The position numbers and the translations under genes are program-made. From Diadema setosum (lineage: Eukaryota; Echinodermata; Echinoidea; Diadematoida; Diadematidae): 64,000 nt of DNA. Shown piece by piece: positions 1-14,200 of the stretch. Location of the stretch: positions 13,129,571 through 13,193,570 of the forward strand of contig NC_092685.1 in assembly GCF_964275005.1 (NCBI RefSeq), read 5' to 3'. The notes under the pieces are model-generated. The model saw only the letters and a program-made list of their open reading frames with translations. It was not told where the DNA came from and did not search any database. How positions within the stretch are numbered: position 1 is the stretch's first letter; each line of letters begins with the position of its first letter.

Positions 1-2039
1 TTATAAATGAGGTGATGTCATTGGCTCACAAGCCTCACATTAATGCATGCACACAAATTAATCTCCACTATAACTTTCCTTTTCTTTGATGAAAGAAAAT
101 ACTGCAGACGTACAGAATGATCTCTACATTACACCGTGTATGCCTAATCATTTGTAATTGTTTACACGTCATTTCTTAAATATACCTTCGTGTCCAATAT
201 GTTACGAGTAAATTTCACTGGTTTTGTGATGTGTATTGCCGTTGATCCATTACGTGTTTGTTCGTTTGTTTGTTTGTTTGTTTGTTTATTAGAAGTGGAC
301 TAATAAACAAACTATAACTGAAACTGAAACTGAAACATCGATGCAAATTGTAGAGGTGATAAATCATCACCAATGTCTTCTAGAGGGATGCCGAATGTTT
401 ATGATAATCATGGACTAAAACATGATTTTATGGTATCTTGTTTTACAATTGTGAAGCGATGTCATCATTTTTTCACATGTTTGTCCGTGACCTATATACC
501 TGTTTCCTATAAAAAAACACTTCATATCTTTAATAAAAAAAAAGAATCACATAATCATATTCTTGCTTTTGGATAAGTTTATGTCAATTTGAAACACAGG
601 TTTGGGTGCTTCATCTTAATCACCCCTTTGAATTTGACATTCCTCCTTTGATGGTCGTGGTAATCTCTTCAGCAAATTTAGAGGCGTGTACAGCAACGCT
701 ACCCTAACATAGGGGGGGGGGGGGGAGACACAAACGAAAAATGTCATCATAAGAATTTAGGACCATATTATAGACATGATATTTCATATAACATTCATCC
801 AAAGATATAAATCATAGGCAGATCCAAAGTTAAGTGATGTCTCGAATTAGCTTTAACTCAGTTGATATAATCTGATGGATAAATATGGACATCTAAACAA
901 TTTGAACAGCTCCCTTTAGTAATCCACCTTTATCACTCCATAACGCAAAACGCATGTTTACGCGGTGCCCTCACATTTTTTAACAACGTGCTTCGATGAA
1001 CTTTATTTTCATATGCTATATATATAATGATTTTAATTATGGAAGTAATTTGCTTTAAAAATCTTTTGACTGTTTTGAGTGAAGCTTATGATTATCCATG
1101 CACCAATACTAGTTTTTGGTTAGTCATACTTCACTTTGATTGTTAATCGCTTTCAGAAATTGCTTTCAGCTCAACACATATGGAAATATGAAATTTGTTA
1201 GAAATGTTTTTTACACACCACCCAGAATCCCAGGGAAAATGATAACGTGGTAATCGCGCGTCACATCTTGGGGGTTCATGTCATGTCGTGCTGTGCTTGG
1301 GAGGATTGAACTTTTCTTCAATCCTTTTGCCAGTACATTACTTCAATCAACTCTCGGATAGGACATAAAATGGAGGTCCCGTGTATGAGAGAGTAACAAC
1401 TCATGCACGTAAAAGAACCCGCTTCATTCATTCATCGCAAAGAGCAGGGTGTTTAACCCGGTGAAGTGGTCCCACCTCACATCCAACTGGACCCCATGGA
1501 AGACCAGCTTAACATAGCTGAATATGAGCTATCCAGCCATCTTCACAGATGGAAAATGAACAAACAAACAAACAAACAAACAAACAAGCTGTCATTGCGC
1601 CAGTCATTGCGTTAAGCGTGTCAATAATGGAGAAATGGAACTATAGGTAGATAATGAATCTTTAGAGCGTCAAACAAACAAAAAAAAAAAAGCATGGTGA
1701 ATTTGACTTCGGTGTGATTCTCTAATCTTCACAAGGCGACAGCGTTAGCATGTATTGATTATGGAGATTGCATGCAAGAGAGTAGGCCTACTCTCCTGAA
1801 TCAATCTAAACGTCCATTCATGTTATCGTTCTGCAGGTGATTAAAACTGTCCTCATTCCGCTTTGGAGAAAGGCATGTCTAGTCAATTTTTGAGTGAGGA
1901 TAAACATCGTGGTTTTAAAAGAGAAGAGACGTTTCGAAAGTGAAAGTCCGATTGTGAACGAAGCGGTCATTTGTGTCAACAGTATTGCATTACTGTCTGA
2001 ACTGTTAATCCTAAAGCAGCTAAAAATAGACCCTGTTCG
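1..2039. other. Upstream flank of the actin-related gene, no gene seen
   Basis: AT-rich non-coding DNA with no convincing exon. It contains a (GTTT)n run at about 261-288 leading into a 13-bp perfect hairpin (280-292 pairing with 300-312), a G12 run near 713-724, and a retroposon-like stretch at 1376-1587. Short open frames here look random. Confidence 0.6.
1376..1587 (+). repeat. Retroposon-like fragment ending in (CAAA)n
   Basis: The segment contains GCACGTAAAAGAACCC at 1405-1420, a motif I associate with conserved bodies of marine-invertebrate SINEs, and it ends in a (CAAA)n simple tail at about 1558-1587, as tRNA-derived retroposons often do. No tRNA head is visible, so this would be a 5'-truncated copy. 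The family assignment is from memory of the motif only. Confidence 0.35.
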
Positions 2040-2295
2040 ACGGGAGGAGGACATGGCAAGCTGCCATTCTTAGCATTGCTGCGCTTGCGCCGGGGCCCCC
2101 CGCAGACTGCCATCGCAGAGCTGGGATTGGATGAGCGCGATCTCTCAGCAAGAGGCTAGGGAGGAGGAGACCCGCGGTGGACACTCGGCGCAGCATCCAT
2201 CGCATCATCTTCAAAACCATCTCCTTTCTCTGCCGTAGCAAGACGGGCTTGCTCCCGAACCGTCAGTAACCCGTGAAGAACGTAACTCGTCCAGC
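2040..2295 (+). promoter_or_regulatory. GC-rich 5' flank / putative core promoter and 5' UTR
   Basis: Base composition changes abruptly from AT-rich to CpG-rich just upstream of the first coding exon, typical of a TATA-less promoter plus 5' UTR. No TATA box is obvious. The start codon at 2296 lies in a strong context (A at -3, G at +4). The transcription start is not defined by the sequence. Confidence 0.45.
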
Positions 2296-3235
2296 ATGGC
2301 CTCCGTACTGCTTTATCCGATCGTGTACGGACTAGAGGTGTTCCTGGCATCGGCGCTGAGCACGCAGATCGCGGTCTCGCTGGCCGCCGTGCTGGTGTCC
2401 ACGGCTGCAGTAATCTATTGCCAGCGGACCGTTGCCTTGTGGTGGTCGCTGAGGTCGACGACCACGCAGACGAGAACGAGGTTCATCCGACCTCACGCTG
2501 TGGTGGAAGTAACGGAAGTACGACATGAGCAAACTTCAGACAGACCACGAGATCGGGGAGGGGGTGAAACAGCAGAAAACTCGGAATCTGGCTCGGAAGA
2601 GAAAACGGCAATTCAAGAGAAAGCAATAACAGCGACATCGGCCAAAACTACGACCACGGCAGCCGCCACGCGGCATAAATTAAGTGACGATTCGGAAGGC
2701 AGTACGGAGGGCAGTACCAACGGGGAAGATAGCGAACATCGAAGAAGAAAGTCAAGTTCGGGGAGCAAAGAAGGCCAACCTGAGCAAAGTTGGTTAACCA
2801 GGCAACCGGCGTATATGCACCGTTCGCACTGGGTCGCCAAACCAGCGCAGCCGAGAAATAATCCGCTCATTTTCAAGCCGTCCTTGTTACGACGTGCAAG
2901 CGCGGACAACAATGGTCACCATCAGCATCGCGCCAGCGAGTTTGCGAGGGACGCGGATAAAAAACGCGATGATGATAATCACGAGGCGAGTGAGAGAGGA
3001 GGGGAGACGCCTTCAAAGCCTAACCTGGACCGAAGGTCATCGTTCCCTTCTTCCTTACCCTCTGCAACCTTTAGCTCCCAACCTCCAAGGACACAGACCT
3101 CGTCATCCATGGTTACCACATCTCTGACGTCATCCTCTACGTCATCCGCCAAAGCCACGCCATCTTGTTCGGTGCCCACACTCCAGTCGACGTCTCCTGC
3201 AGACGATCACGGTGGAACAACCGAGAGAGCGAGAG
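2296..3235 (+). CDS. Actin-related gene, exon 1 (signal anchor and disordered linker)
   Basis: Encodes residues 1-313 and the first base of codon 314; donor AG|GTAAG at 3236. Residues 4-21 are moderately hydrophobic and 23-42 form a clear membrane segment (TQIAVSLAAVLVSTAAVIYC). Arg follows at 44, 53, 60 and 62, whereas the N-terminal side has one acidic residue, so by the positive-inside rule the C-terminal side should be cytosolic. The remainder is rich in Ser, Thr, Glu, Arg and Lys with no recognisable fold. Codon use is GC- and CpG-rich compared with the surrounding DNA. The start is the first ATG of the long frame and has an excellent context. Read-through past the donor hits a stop at 3268-3270, which supports splicing. 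Confidence 0.8.
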
Positions 3236-6200
3236 GTAAGTCTTGTTTTCATTGTATTTTATTGATGTAAAATTGCGTATCCACAGTTCAACAATTTCAA
3301 GGGCATTAAAACTTGTTCCTGCTTAGTTGTCATGTTTAAGGGTACCTGGGAGAGAAACAAGCTGGCCTCGACTTGGCGCGCTTTTCGTCGCTCACCTTGA
3401 ATCGCGTCAGACGACAGGTCGAGCAAACAATTTGTGACATGAGGCCGATCGGATCGTTTATCATCGCATGCCATCGGTGCAAGCGATAGTCCTGTTTAAC
3501 GTCAGTACCTTTGCAACGTCAGAGCTTGATTTCTCCCCATTTCGATTTGGCGGATGAATCGCGTCTAAATAGCTTGCATAGCGGCGCCAAGGAAGGATCA
3601 CATGTCATCGTTGGACGCGGTAAATAACCGCTTCATCGTGCCAGACAAAGCCATGATACCAGCTCCAGACATCAAGTTCGGCTCACATAGCTCTCGACTT
3701 GCTCTACAACGTTTGTTACGGCTTCGATATTAACTAATCTCTAGGAATAAGCGCTCAATTCAAGTGTTTTTGCACTATTTAAAACATGTTTTGAAAGAAC
3801 CGGATCAAATTAAGCTATCATTCATTGATCCATTACCAAGGATGTTCCGTACTCACTAAGTAATGATCAATTCGAGCCTTACAAGTATTTCCTCACTGAT
3901 TATTTCGGCTGTCAAAGTTACAAGCAAACTGATGACTTAGAATCCCATCCAAATATGCAAGATTATGTAAATTACTCAAGTTCTACTGCCTCTAATCAAT
4001 TTGGCGATTCATGTTTACTTATGATTTGCGGAAATTTTGGCTGCGTTAAAGGAGAAGCATTATTGAAGGTAATTTTTTAGTCACCAATATTAGTAGCACC
4101 ATAAGTGAGATCATCTAATCTATTTATTTCTTCTATCGTATTTTAAAGAACAAAATACATTCAATTCCTAATTTCTTGATAATTTCTCATATTAAATGAC
4201 ACAAGCAAACGGGTGACGTGAATGAATTAATCAGTCATTAGAATAGTATTATCAAAATAATCGGTAACATTGGCTGAAATGTTGGTACAATGAGTAATAT
4301 TACTTTTCTTTGCATTGTCACGAATAGCATTGTCATTAGTAGAAGTCGTAATCGTCATTATAATTTAGGAATGATTACGTGAACTTTGAATTATTATCTT
4401 CTCTCGTATCATTGTCACTTTTTATCATCATAAAATTACAGTCTTATAAATTAATTGGCATTGACTATCTAGTTCCATCCTCGATACGCTCTGAGAAAAG
4501 TGTTAAGGTCGAGCTGGAACATAGGAAAAGATCTCTAAAGGTAAAGTGCGAAATGTATGGTGTTAGTACAGTGAAGGTATGCGAAAATCTGTAGGATGAT
4601 TGTACTTTACTATACTCCGATAATCACACCTCTAAGATATGCATCCTCGGATATCAAATGAGATCAAACCAATGCCTAAAAGAAGGTGGTTGATCCTGAA
4701 CAAGGACTATTAACAATTTTGCAAACTTTAGAGACTGTGGCTTTTTTGGCATGATAGGCCTGCTATCATAACTGTATCTGCCCGCTGCTCGTTAACGATG
4801 CCGAAAGGAAGAAAACGGTTTTCAGTGTTTTTCTTACCGAGGTTGTGGTTTTATTTTAGAGTGGGTTTCTTTCCTTTTGTCTGTTTTTTTTTTTTTTTGC
4901 TTGTTTGTTTGATGTTTGTTCTCTTCGTGCGTAATATTTCCTTACCGCATGGCGCCTCCGAATATTGTCGCCAATGTCGATGTGTTCGTGAACCGAAGTA
5001 TGAATTCAGTCGAGCGCATTGAAGGTATTTCCGGCTCTGGGCAGTGATTGAGTGGCATAGCGCTGGGGATTAATCTATGAACGACACATCAACAACCTCT
5101 CATCAAGTCATCCTTCATCAACGGCGATCATGTCAAAATGTCGTCGAGATGAGAATGAGATGACTTCAAAGTCTAAACGTATAATGTGACATTTAAACGT
5201 TCGTGACATCCTGCCATCGGGTATACAGGCTAATATGCGATATGGACATGTCTTATGTCATCTTCGAGAAACACATGAACAAACAAAAACAGCAAACAAA
5301 AGAAATATGATTATTTTTTACCTTAACTGCGAATGCACGTCCACAAATATTTTTAGCGGAAGCAACTATATAGTAGATTTTAATGCCAGCATTATTACAG
5401 TCAAGCGAGGGAGGGAAATAGCGCGCAGGAATTAGAGTACGACAGAAACGCATGGACAGATAGAGGGGCAAGCAGGCAGGCAGGCAGGCAGTAGTTGGGC
5501 AGGGGAAGCGTTAAAAGATCAAAGAATATTATCAAAGCTCCATTTCTGGGACATATGCTAATGTTGTCTCAGATCATTTGATTACAAGCTTGAAAATAAC
5601 CTGTTTTTGTAGCTCACAACTAACTGCCCAGCAATGCCAAATAAATCTCTACGATTGTTATGTTTCCACCAGCGGTAACAAGATTACTCTAGTTTCCATT
5701 ACACAGCGATAGCGAAATTTTTGGATTTCGTTAACAAACGAAAACCAGGGCGGAGAATCACTGTAATCTTTGTCGATTTTGACTGAAGACTTGGAATATT
5801 ATAGGTTATTAATAACCATTGTTCAAAAAAAGTAGCAGAAAACAAACGCAGAAAGTACTGCACGACACGAGGACCGTTGAGTGCAAATCATGGGAACTTA
5901 TGGTAGCTTGATTGTCAGTAGATATGGCATACCAATGACCACCTCCACTCGTCCTTGTGGTCATCTCAAACGGGCTGAAATATGTGATTGTGACGTCACT
6001 TACGTTGCATCCCTCGCTGCTATATCCGTCTGGATTAGTCTTGACTCCATATTAAGATATAGTGGAATGTCTCTATTCTAAGGTGAAGTGAAAGCGTCAT
6101 CTCACCGGTATATTCTTACTTGAATTAATTGCCAATAAAAGGTAGGGCTCTGTTTTGAAATGGTGTGTTGTATTTTCTGTCTGCAAATCTGTATCATAAT

Positions 6201-7384
6201 ATGAAGCATAAACTAAACACAGTCTTTCGGTCTAAAAACCATACAAAAGTCACCTATTCAGTTAGTAAGGTAACAATTAATCGCATCCAAAGAGGAAGGT
6301 ATAGCTGAAAAGTAGGGCCTTTCGTCAATACTGCGTTTCAACATTCGGAGGTTGCAAGAGCTGACACAATATTATCAAACGCTTGATGACGTGGCAGCCC
6401 TTGGGAGCTAAACGTATTCGATGATGTATGTATATAGGTGCTGGTGCAGGTGCAAGCATCATGGAGATGGGATGACTTTGTCCTAGAATTATTTTTTGTA
6501 AGTTATTTATTTCAATTAGATGTGATAAATCCCGCATTTCATTTCAAAATTACCGTAAAGAAACGACTTTTTAGTGAGACATTTTACACAAGATAATGAC
6601 TTCGATAAATATTTCACACACAGAAGCGTTGTTTTATGTTCATGTGTTTTTAATAACTTTGCACATCCAAGTCCGTGAACACCTTCCTATAAACTGTCTT
6701 TATGGTTCAATTTATTCAAGGTACGTTAAGTTACCGTGTCTGAAAGTATTTCCAATTTCTTCCGATTTCCTCACTCAAATTTCGTATGCGCGGTATGTTT
6801 CTAGTCAAATCAACCTCCACATTTTTCAGGTTTTAGTGAGGAAAGAATTACAGTCACAGATGGTGAAGTCATCAGGGAGTTTCTATATAGATGTGGTCCT
6901 CTGTTTAATAGGAGAAATGAAATATGATAGAGATATAGGTTAATTCCTTGAAGTCTATGAAGTAGTATTTTGGTGTACATGACGTTAACTCAAATAGCGT
7001 TTCAGTGGTAAAGAAAATACATCAGTGCGGAGGGAACAAGACGTCGAAAGTTTGTTATGGGAGGCCGGATTTCCGGAACGGATGAGCGAATTCTATTTCT
7101 GTTTGATATTAATGGGGGGGGGGGGGGTTGTTTGCGCGCGCGGCGCGCGCGCGTGTGTGTGTGTGTGTGTGTGTGGGGGGGGGGGGGTGATGGAGGGGAG
7201 AGGATAAGTATAGGACCAAATCAGGGTGCCATCAATCTCCGCTAGTTTAAAAAAAGCAAGTGCGTCACGTAGATCGACCATCCATACTTAGGAATCTGGC
7301 CGAAACCACAAACTGACCCAGGCAACAACTCAATACCGAATTCTTGATAGATAATAGAAACTCTCTTGACTACTTCCCACATCA

Positions 7385-7433
<49 letters not shown>

Positions 7434-9612
7434 AGAATGCATCATTATCGATCATAAATCCTGTGAATGTATATTGTCCGTTTCGATCTTGTCTTCCACG
7501 TTACTCGCACATTTAGACAAACTCTTTTTTTTTTTCCATTCATGGTTTAGAAAATGGTGTATTTAACCTGTAGCGGCATTTTGGAGCGACTGTGGTTATT
7601 CCAGGGAGGGATGGAGGAAGCTTCGTCACTGATTGAAAGTTTTAATTGACACGCCTACTTCGAATGCCAGGGAGCTTCCGAAGATAGGCCATGACGTCAT
7701 CGTCAGGGGGACGGGTGCAGCTGTTATCACGGCTATGCCTTTATACCATGCCTATACCCACAGCGGCGCTCTCGGCGTTTTAAAGGGGATAGTTGCTAGC
7801 CTCAAATCACATGGTCAGAAGATAATTGGGGTGATTGTGAGATAAACATCAATGAAACCTGACTGTAGATCATTATTATGGCAGAAATTGAATTAAATGC
7901 AAAAATATTTAAATGCAGAAAATCGCTTCGTATATAACTCAGTCGTATTGCATATTAATCTGATGTATGCATGTGATAAAACATTCAACATTTTCATTAT
8001 AGTGATGATTACGTATACATTATCAAGAATGCATGTGTACACAGAAACACACACACATATTGTTTGTGTGCGTGTAGAACGAAAGAGAGAGAGAGAGAGA
8101 AAGACATATTACCTCATAGTAATACTCTAAAGTATAACATGTTTTTCATCTTCATAGTTGTATTAAACATACAATGACTGTACGATGAGCTTAGGCTCAT
8201 TTGAAATGAAAATGCACCAGAATGCCAATCATATAATCTTGAACTAAGGTGTGCGTATAGCTCTCAAGCTACAGACAAATCAAGTAAAATATCCCCTCCC
8301 CCTCCCTCTCTCTCTTTCTTTCTCTCTTTTATTTTCTCTCTTTATTTTTTCTATGCTTGAAAATATCTGGTACCTGCGACGTTAGCCTTCCTTCTCAGCG
8401 TGAAGGGTTGACTGCACTTTTACTTCAGCTGGAGTCCTGCTACCAGCCTCGTTCTCTTTTCTACGATGTGAATAATAATGATGATCCTGCGCAAAATCGC
8501 GATCGCACGATATTGCGCATTAAGACGGGTCGTGGTCGCATACGAGTTGCCCCCACATCAGAGGAGCTTCTGGCGGGAAAGGGGAGGTGTGGCGTCGCAA
8601 CAGCCAAGATCTAGTTTACCCCTTTATACCTCGGAGAAGCATGTCATTTAGTCAAGCGTGCCGAATTTATCAGTAGTGCAATATAAACGGAGAAAGTGCT
8701 CTCTCTCCAAAATCGTAAAAGCCTTTTTCATAGTGCGAGAGAAACCACGAAGAGAAATTGCCCATATATTTCCCCCAGCCCCAACCGTGATGTTAGGAAC
8801 AATACAATGATAATTGGAAAGAGAACTCAACAACCTTCAGAGCTTCCCTCCCAAATCGCAACTCTCCCCCACCCCCGTGCCTTTCAGGCGGAGCTGCACC
8901 ACTCGGCATGGCACCGCTGGTATATGGCTGAACACACACATTAATAATATACTACTCAATTAATCAGACAATAACTCTCTCTCTCTCTCTCTCTTTCTCA
9001 TAATTTATATGACACCTCATCTTCCGATACGTAGACGCACGCATCCCTATTGAACCGTCAAGTTTTGTCTGATATAATTATATATATATATATTTTTTTT
9101 CTTGAGAGTAAGATTGTACGTTCTAACGCTGTCATTGTGCTCCACACTAACCAGTGCTAACCGTTCGAGAAAAATCATGTCACGTGACCTTTGATGAGAC
9201 CTTTTAGACAATTGTTTTTACGTGCATTTTAGATAATGCCCCCTGCATAATTAAAGTACGAAATAAGGCGAAACTTTTGCAACAATCTCAAAATGCACAT
9301 TGAGAGCTCTTGATTAACATTTTGGATTTAGGTCAATTTCAGATCTATTAAAATTACAGTGTAGTTTAATTTTGATTACTGAAACTGCACTGGTGTTACA
9401 ATACTCAGTGGGCGGTGCCAATTTTGTTGAAGTTAGTTAAAAGTTCACGTTGACGAACAATGAAATATGTGGGGGGATCTTTTTTCTCTCTTTTGTCCGA
9501 TTCACGACCAAAGGCACCTACATAATATATTGTATGGGTGTGTATATACACACAACAAATATGATGTATATGTATGTACATGTCACATACACACATACAC
9601 ACACACACACAC

Positions 9613-9678
<66 letters not shown>

Positions 9679-10776
9679 CTATATTTATATATATATATAA
9701 TATATATTATATAATATATATATATATATCATATATATACATACATGTGCCATATCATTATGTATGTGTATTATGTAATGCAAGCATTTTACTTACAAAT
9801 ATATCCCTAGTGCTTTAAATCATACACCCAGCGAGAAGTTTCTATACCTGTATTCATTCACTATATACAACATTTTAGAATTCATGATTCATGTCATTAT
9901 CAGTTTCCTGGATGCACACGACGAAAGAGAGGCATTTTTTTTTTTCCAGAATTCGTCACACCGGAGCTGCCACGCTTTGATTGTCAGTTTTTGGCAAACC
10001 TGGTATCCCAGATGAAATCTATTTTAAGGAACGCCGTAGCCAGGGAACCAAAGAGCTGTCCAGAGATTCTTCGCGGTAAATGGCGGGAGGCGAAAAACAG
10101 AGCGTATTGACAGCAGCGGGGTAAAGGGAGAAACTCGCTCGTCACATTGTATGGTGTGTAGGAAATAAGGAGGCGAGTAAATATTCATCTCCCACCGTGA
10201 ACGAACCTGGAGCGCGGGTAAATTATGTTTTCCAACTGCTGCAGGACGTCGCATGTGCGACAGAAGGTATCTGCTTTCTACATAACGTCAACGTATGTAT
10301 TTAGTATGTGGTATATTGCATTTTGAAAACACGAACTATAACTTTGTGTCTCTGTTCGCCGCACCCATAGAAACAGTTCAAAGTGAGGGTAAAGACACGC
10401 ACAATCTAACTCGCAATTAGGGCATACTGCACTCAAAGTTTGTCGTTGGCGTCACCTTATCACCACCGGACACTTTGATCTTCGGTAGATGGTGATGTAG
10501 TGGTGTATTTCGTTTAAAGTTTATATAAGATGCATAAAGGGAGAACCATATGATAAAGCTACTAGTATATACTTTTCTCTCTGTTTTGAGTAAAGTTAAG
10601 CATTATTGTAGATTTGACTTCTGCGGTGTGAATTTACAACCCCATAAATCTTGAATTTGAGCAATTGTAGCACAGCAACTAAAAATGAGACAGCTTTGAA
10701 CGGTTTCCAAATTAATGTTTATCCCCCTCCTTCCTGCCCCCACACTTATATGTATACACATGCACAAACACATACA

Positions 10777-10819
<43 letters not shown>

Positions 10820-11162
10820 GCACACACACTCTCATGTGGAAAGCCGGACGGTGGATGGAATACTATTCACCGGCCGTTTCACGACTCACTTGCAGCGGGC
10901 TATGTAGAGTGTGCTGACGTCACGCCTGTAACCTAAGAACGGCAGGGCGGGCCGTTCGTTTGTAGAGCACACGGCTGTTCGTCCAGGGGCCATCGGTGAG
11001 AGTACATGAAACCGTAGATCCTTTATTCTTCTCCTGTTTTTAGACTGCAGCTAATGGTATACCAGTTCCAGGGGAAGAAATAGGAGAGAGAGAGAGAAGG
11101 AGGTGGGATAGGATTAGTTTTGATGAAGTCTTATAAAAAGTAATGAAATACGAGATAGGATT

Positions 11163-11206
<44 letters not shown>

Positions 11207-14200
11207 TATCGAATTGATAGTATCCTGTGCTAACAGGAAACATTTGCATTTGGTTTTAGATAGAAGAAAGGTAAAGGTGTTCTCATTCTTATGTAGACCG
11301 GTAGTAGACCTACATGTTCAGAAACTTAAGGGCAGTGTTCAGGCATCAGAGATCACAAGTTCTGTCTTTCATTAACTCTTTGAGTGCTTAGAGTGCCGAC
11401 ATGGACAGAAAACCAGATAGCGCTGTATAATAATGATAATAATTGACAGTACGTGTACTTATATAGCGCATAACACATAGTGCATAATGTCCCTATGCGC
11501 TCTAAAAAAAAAAAAAAAAATGGAAAGATTATACAAAATACATACAATTACAATTACAGTGATGGCGCCGAGTTTCATGTTTGCTTACACTGTAAACAAA
11601 TGCGTTTTCAAAGCAGACTTGAATCTATTTGTATCAGTGATTTGTCTTAAATTCTGGGGTAGATTATTCCACAGGGTAGGGTGTAGGGACATGCTATAAA
11701 CATAAGGTAAAAGAAGAAAAGGTTAACGTATTTTTAAGGAAAGAAAGTGCGATTAACTGTTGTTCCCTATCTCTGTACTCTAATCAGCAACTAAATAATC
11801 TTTCTCATATGATATTTTCGGATTCTATCACGTGCTAGGCGCGCATATTTTTGTCTCTTCTCTTTTCCCTGTAAACGTGATGTGCAATATGTACAGGTGA
11901 ATTTGTTTATTCCTTTTAGCATATTGAATTTAAAAAAAAAAACGAATTAAAATGAGAATTATCTGTGTTAAACTCGTTATCTTAGCGTCTACTCATATGG
12001 AATGATAGCACATGGTGTAATTTATTTCCTTTCATGTATACAAGTTTGTCAGTCGGTTTCTTTGTATTGCTAGGCTATACTTTCTGTCATTGACCTGATT
12101 GAAAAGGCTCTAACCTGGTGTATTTAATCCTACGTGATTCCCGTAGATCACGTCAGACCACGTCGATGAAGATTATATTCCTGACATACTGCTCAGTTTC
12201 AATACAAATTAAAGCTATCAGCTGAGCGTGCAAGTACAAAACTACATTGTAGTCTGATTTACACGGCAGTAAGCAAGTGGGACTAAAGAGTTACTTTAAT
12301 ATGTGCCAGATTTGTCACAGGGTAACAGACATGGCGCTGTGCATGCTGTAGACTATTATTGGTGTATAGATCGGTGGTATTCCAGAGATCACCCCCCCAA
12401 AAAAAAAAAAAAAATAATAATAATAATAATAATAATGGTAAATAAATACAAATAAAGTGTACAATTTCTATTCCTCCCTTTCTGAATTTCTGAATGCAAC
12501 ATTCCAAAAACAAACAAGCGACAACAACAACAAAACGCATTGGGAGAAATGCGACGTTGTTCATCACAGAGAAGACGTGTAAGCTCGGACGAGGCAAAAC
12601 AACCTTTACCCACATCACACGATATACTTCAGAATCCGCATAGTATTATGCTGTACGACCATGATCTGAATTTGTTTGTTATGTTTTTTCCCCCTCCGCT
12701 CACGGAAGCAGCTGGCTTTCAAACGGAGAGACTTGAGCCTATATATGGAAAACGCGCAGAATCTCCGAAGAGCGATTATATTTTTCCCATTGCTGTTTTT
12801 GGATTAGACGGGGAATGACGAGAGAGGAGTGGACAGAGAAAGAGAGAGAGATCAAGAGAAAGAGAGTACGATAGAGATGCGGTGAGAGGGAAAAGAAAAG
12901 GGGTAGAGTGTCTTTAGGGTGGGGTGTTTGCTACTCCTCCGTCACATGATCCAGAGGCTTGGTTGCGATCTCTCTAGTGAGCTCCTCCCTCGCTCTCTAG
13001 CTCGCCGGCTAGCACGCTAGCATGCTCTCTCGACATCGGCGGAGAATTCCTGGGATGGTTTTCTGACGAAAACAATCAAATAGCAACGGCTACTACCACT
13101 CTGGGTTTGTAGTCTGGCCGCTTGCAGACTCAATTAGCGTGGCCATTATGATGCTAGCAGCGATAACCACGGAAGCATCGTAGTGCAATCATTGACGAAA
13201 TTGCTTGCACTGAACTCTTGGTGACTCCATGCGAAAATGTGGAAACTTCTAAACATATTGAGAAGTTTTGTTAAAAACAGCTTAAACAATCGCTGCCAAT
13301 AACTGCAATGATTACATTGTGCGCGATTGGTTGATTTCTGTTACCTGTACTTTTCTCCAGACACAGACCCCCCCCCCAAAAAAAAAAGAGAGAAGAAAAC
13401 AACAGCACACCACGAAATGCTAATTATAGAATGTTCAACAAAGACAAGTCACAACATTTAAGCATGGCAGGATTTTACCTACTCAGTAGATATACTCAGC
13501 TCAGCAAAATGCGATACAGAAAATATATTACTCATCAACTCCTGGGTGAAATAACACACGACGACCAAATGAATAGATACAAATATACGTAGATACAAGC
13601 ATGTATACACATTCATACGCACACATACATACATACATACATACTTATCAATCAAGGGCGCCGGAAGCGGGGGGGGGGGGGGGGGGGGCAGGGGTGTACT
13701 TGCCCCCCCCCCCCCAAAAAAAAAAAAAAAAAAAATGTTGGGGGCAAAACGAGTTTTTGCCCCCCCCCCCCGCCAAAGTGCCCCCTGTAACAAATAATTA
13801 ATCACTGATTTAAAGACCAAAATGAACAATAAAGGCATATTTCTTGTCTAAATGTTGTAATTTCATAACTGAAAATGCGACAATAATAATACACTAACAA
13901 CATACACCATTGTATCTATACACTAATAGCAACCTATGAGTAAATTTAGTGTATAGATGGTAGCCTCGTGTACTCGAGTGTGCCCGCTGAAACATATCTT
14001 TAGTAAACCTTACATTTTTCATTTTCTTCTTTACTTTCTAGCCGTATGTATAAGAATATTTTTTATTGTTCGAACGATGCGATCACGTTTAAGCTTTTAA
14101 TGAGTACATTTCAGATAAATTGCAAAGTGAAAGTGGCTCGCTCGTTCTGCCCGTACTTATTTATAGTAAAATGAAAAATTTTCATAAGTTATTATCATAG

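Noticed and set aside
3236..3270. Exon 1 read-through ending CFHCILLM as a lipid-modification signal
   Set aside because: A CaaX box needs Cys four residues from the end; here it is five, and a strong splice donor precedes it.
13601..13838. Pro/Gly/Lys-rich frames
   Set aside because: Created by G, C and A homopolymers in the hAT-like element.
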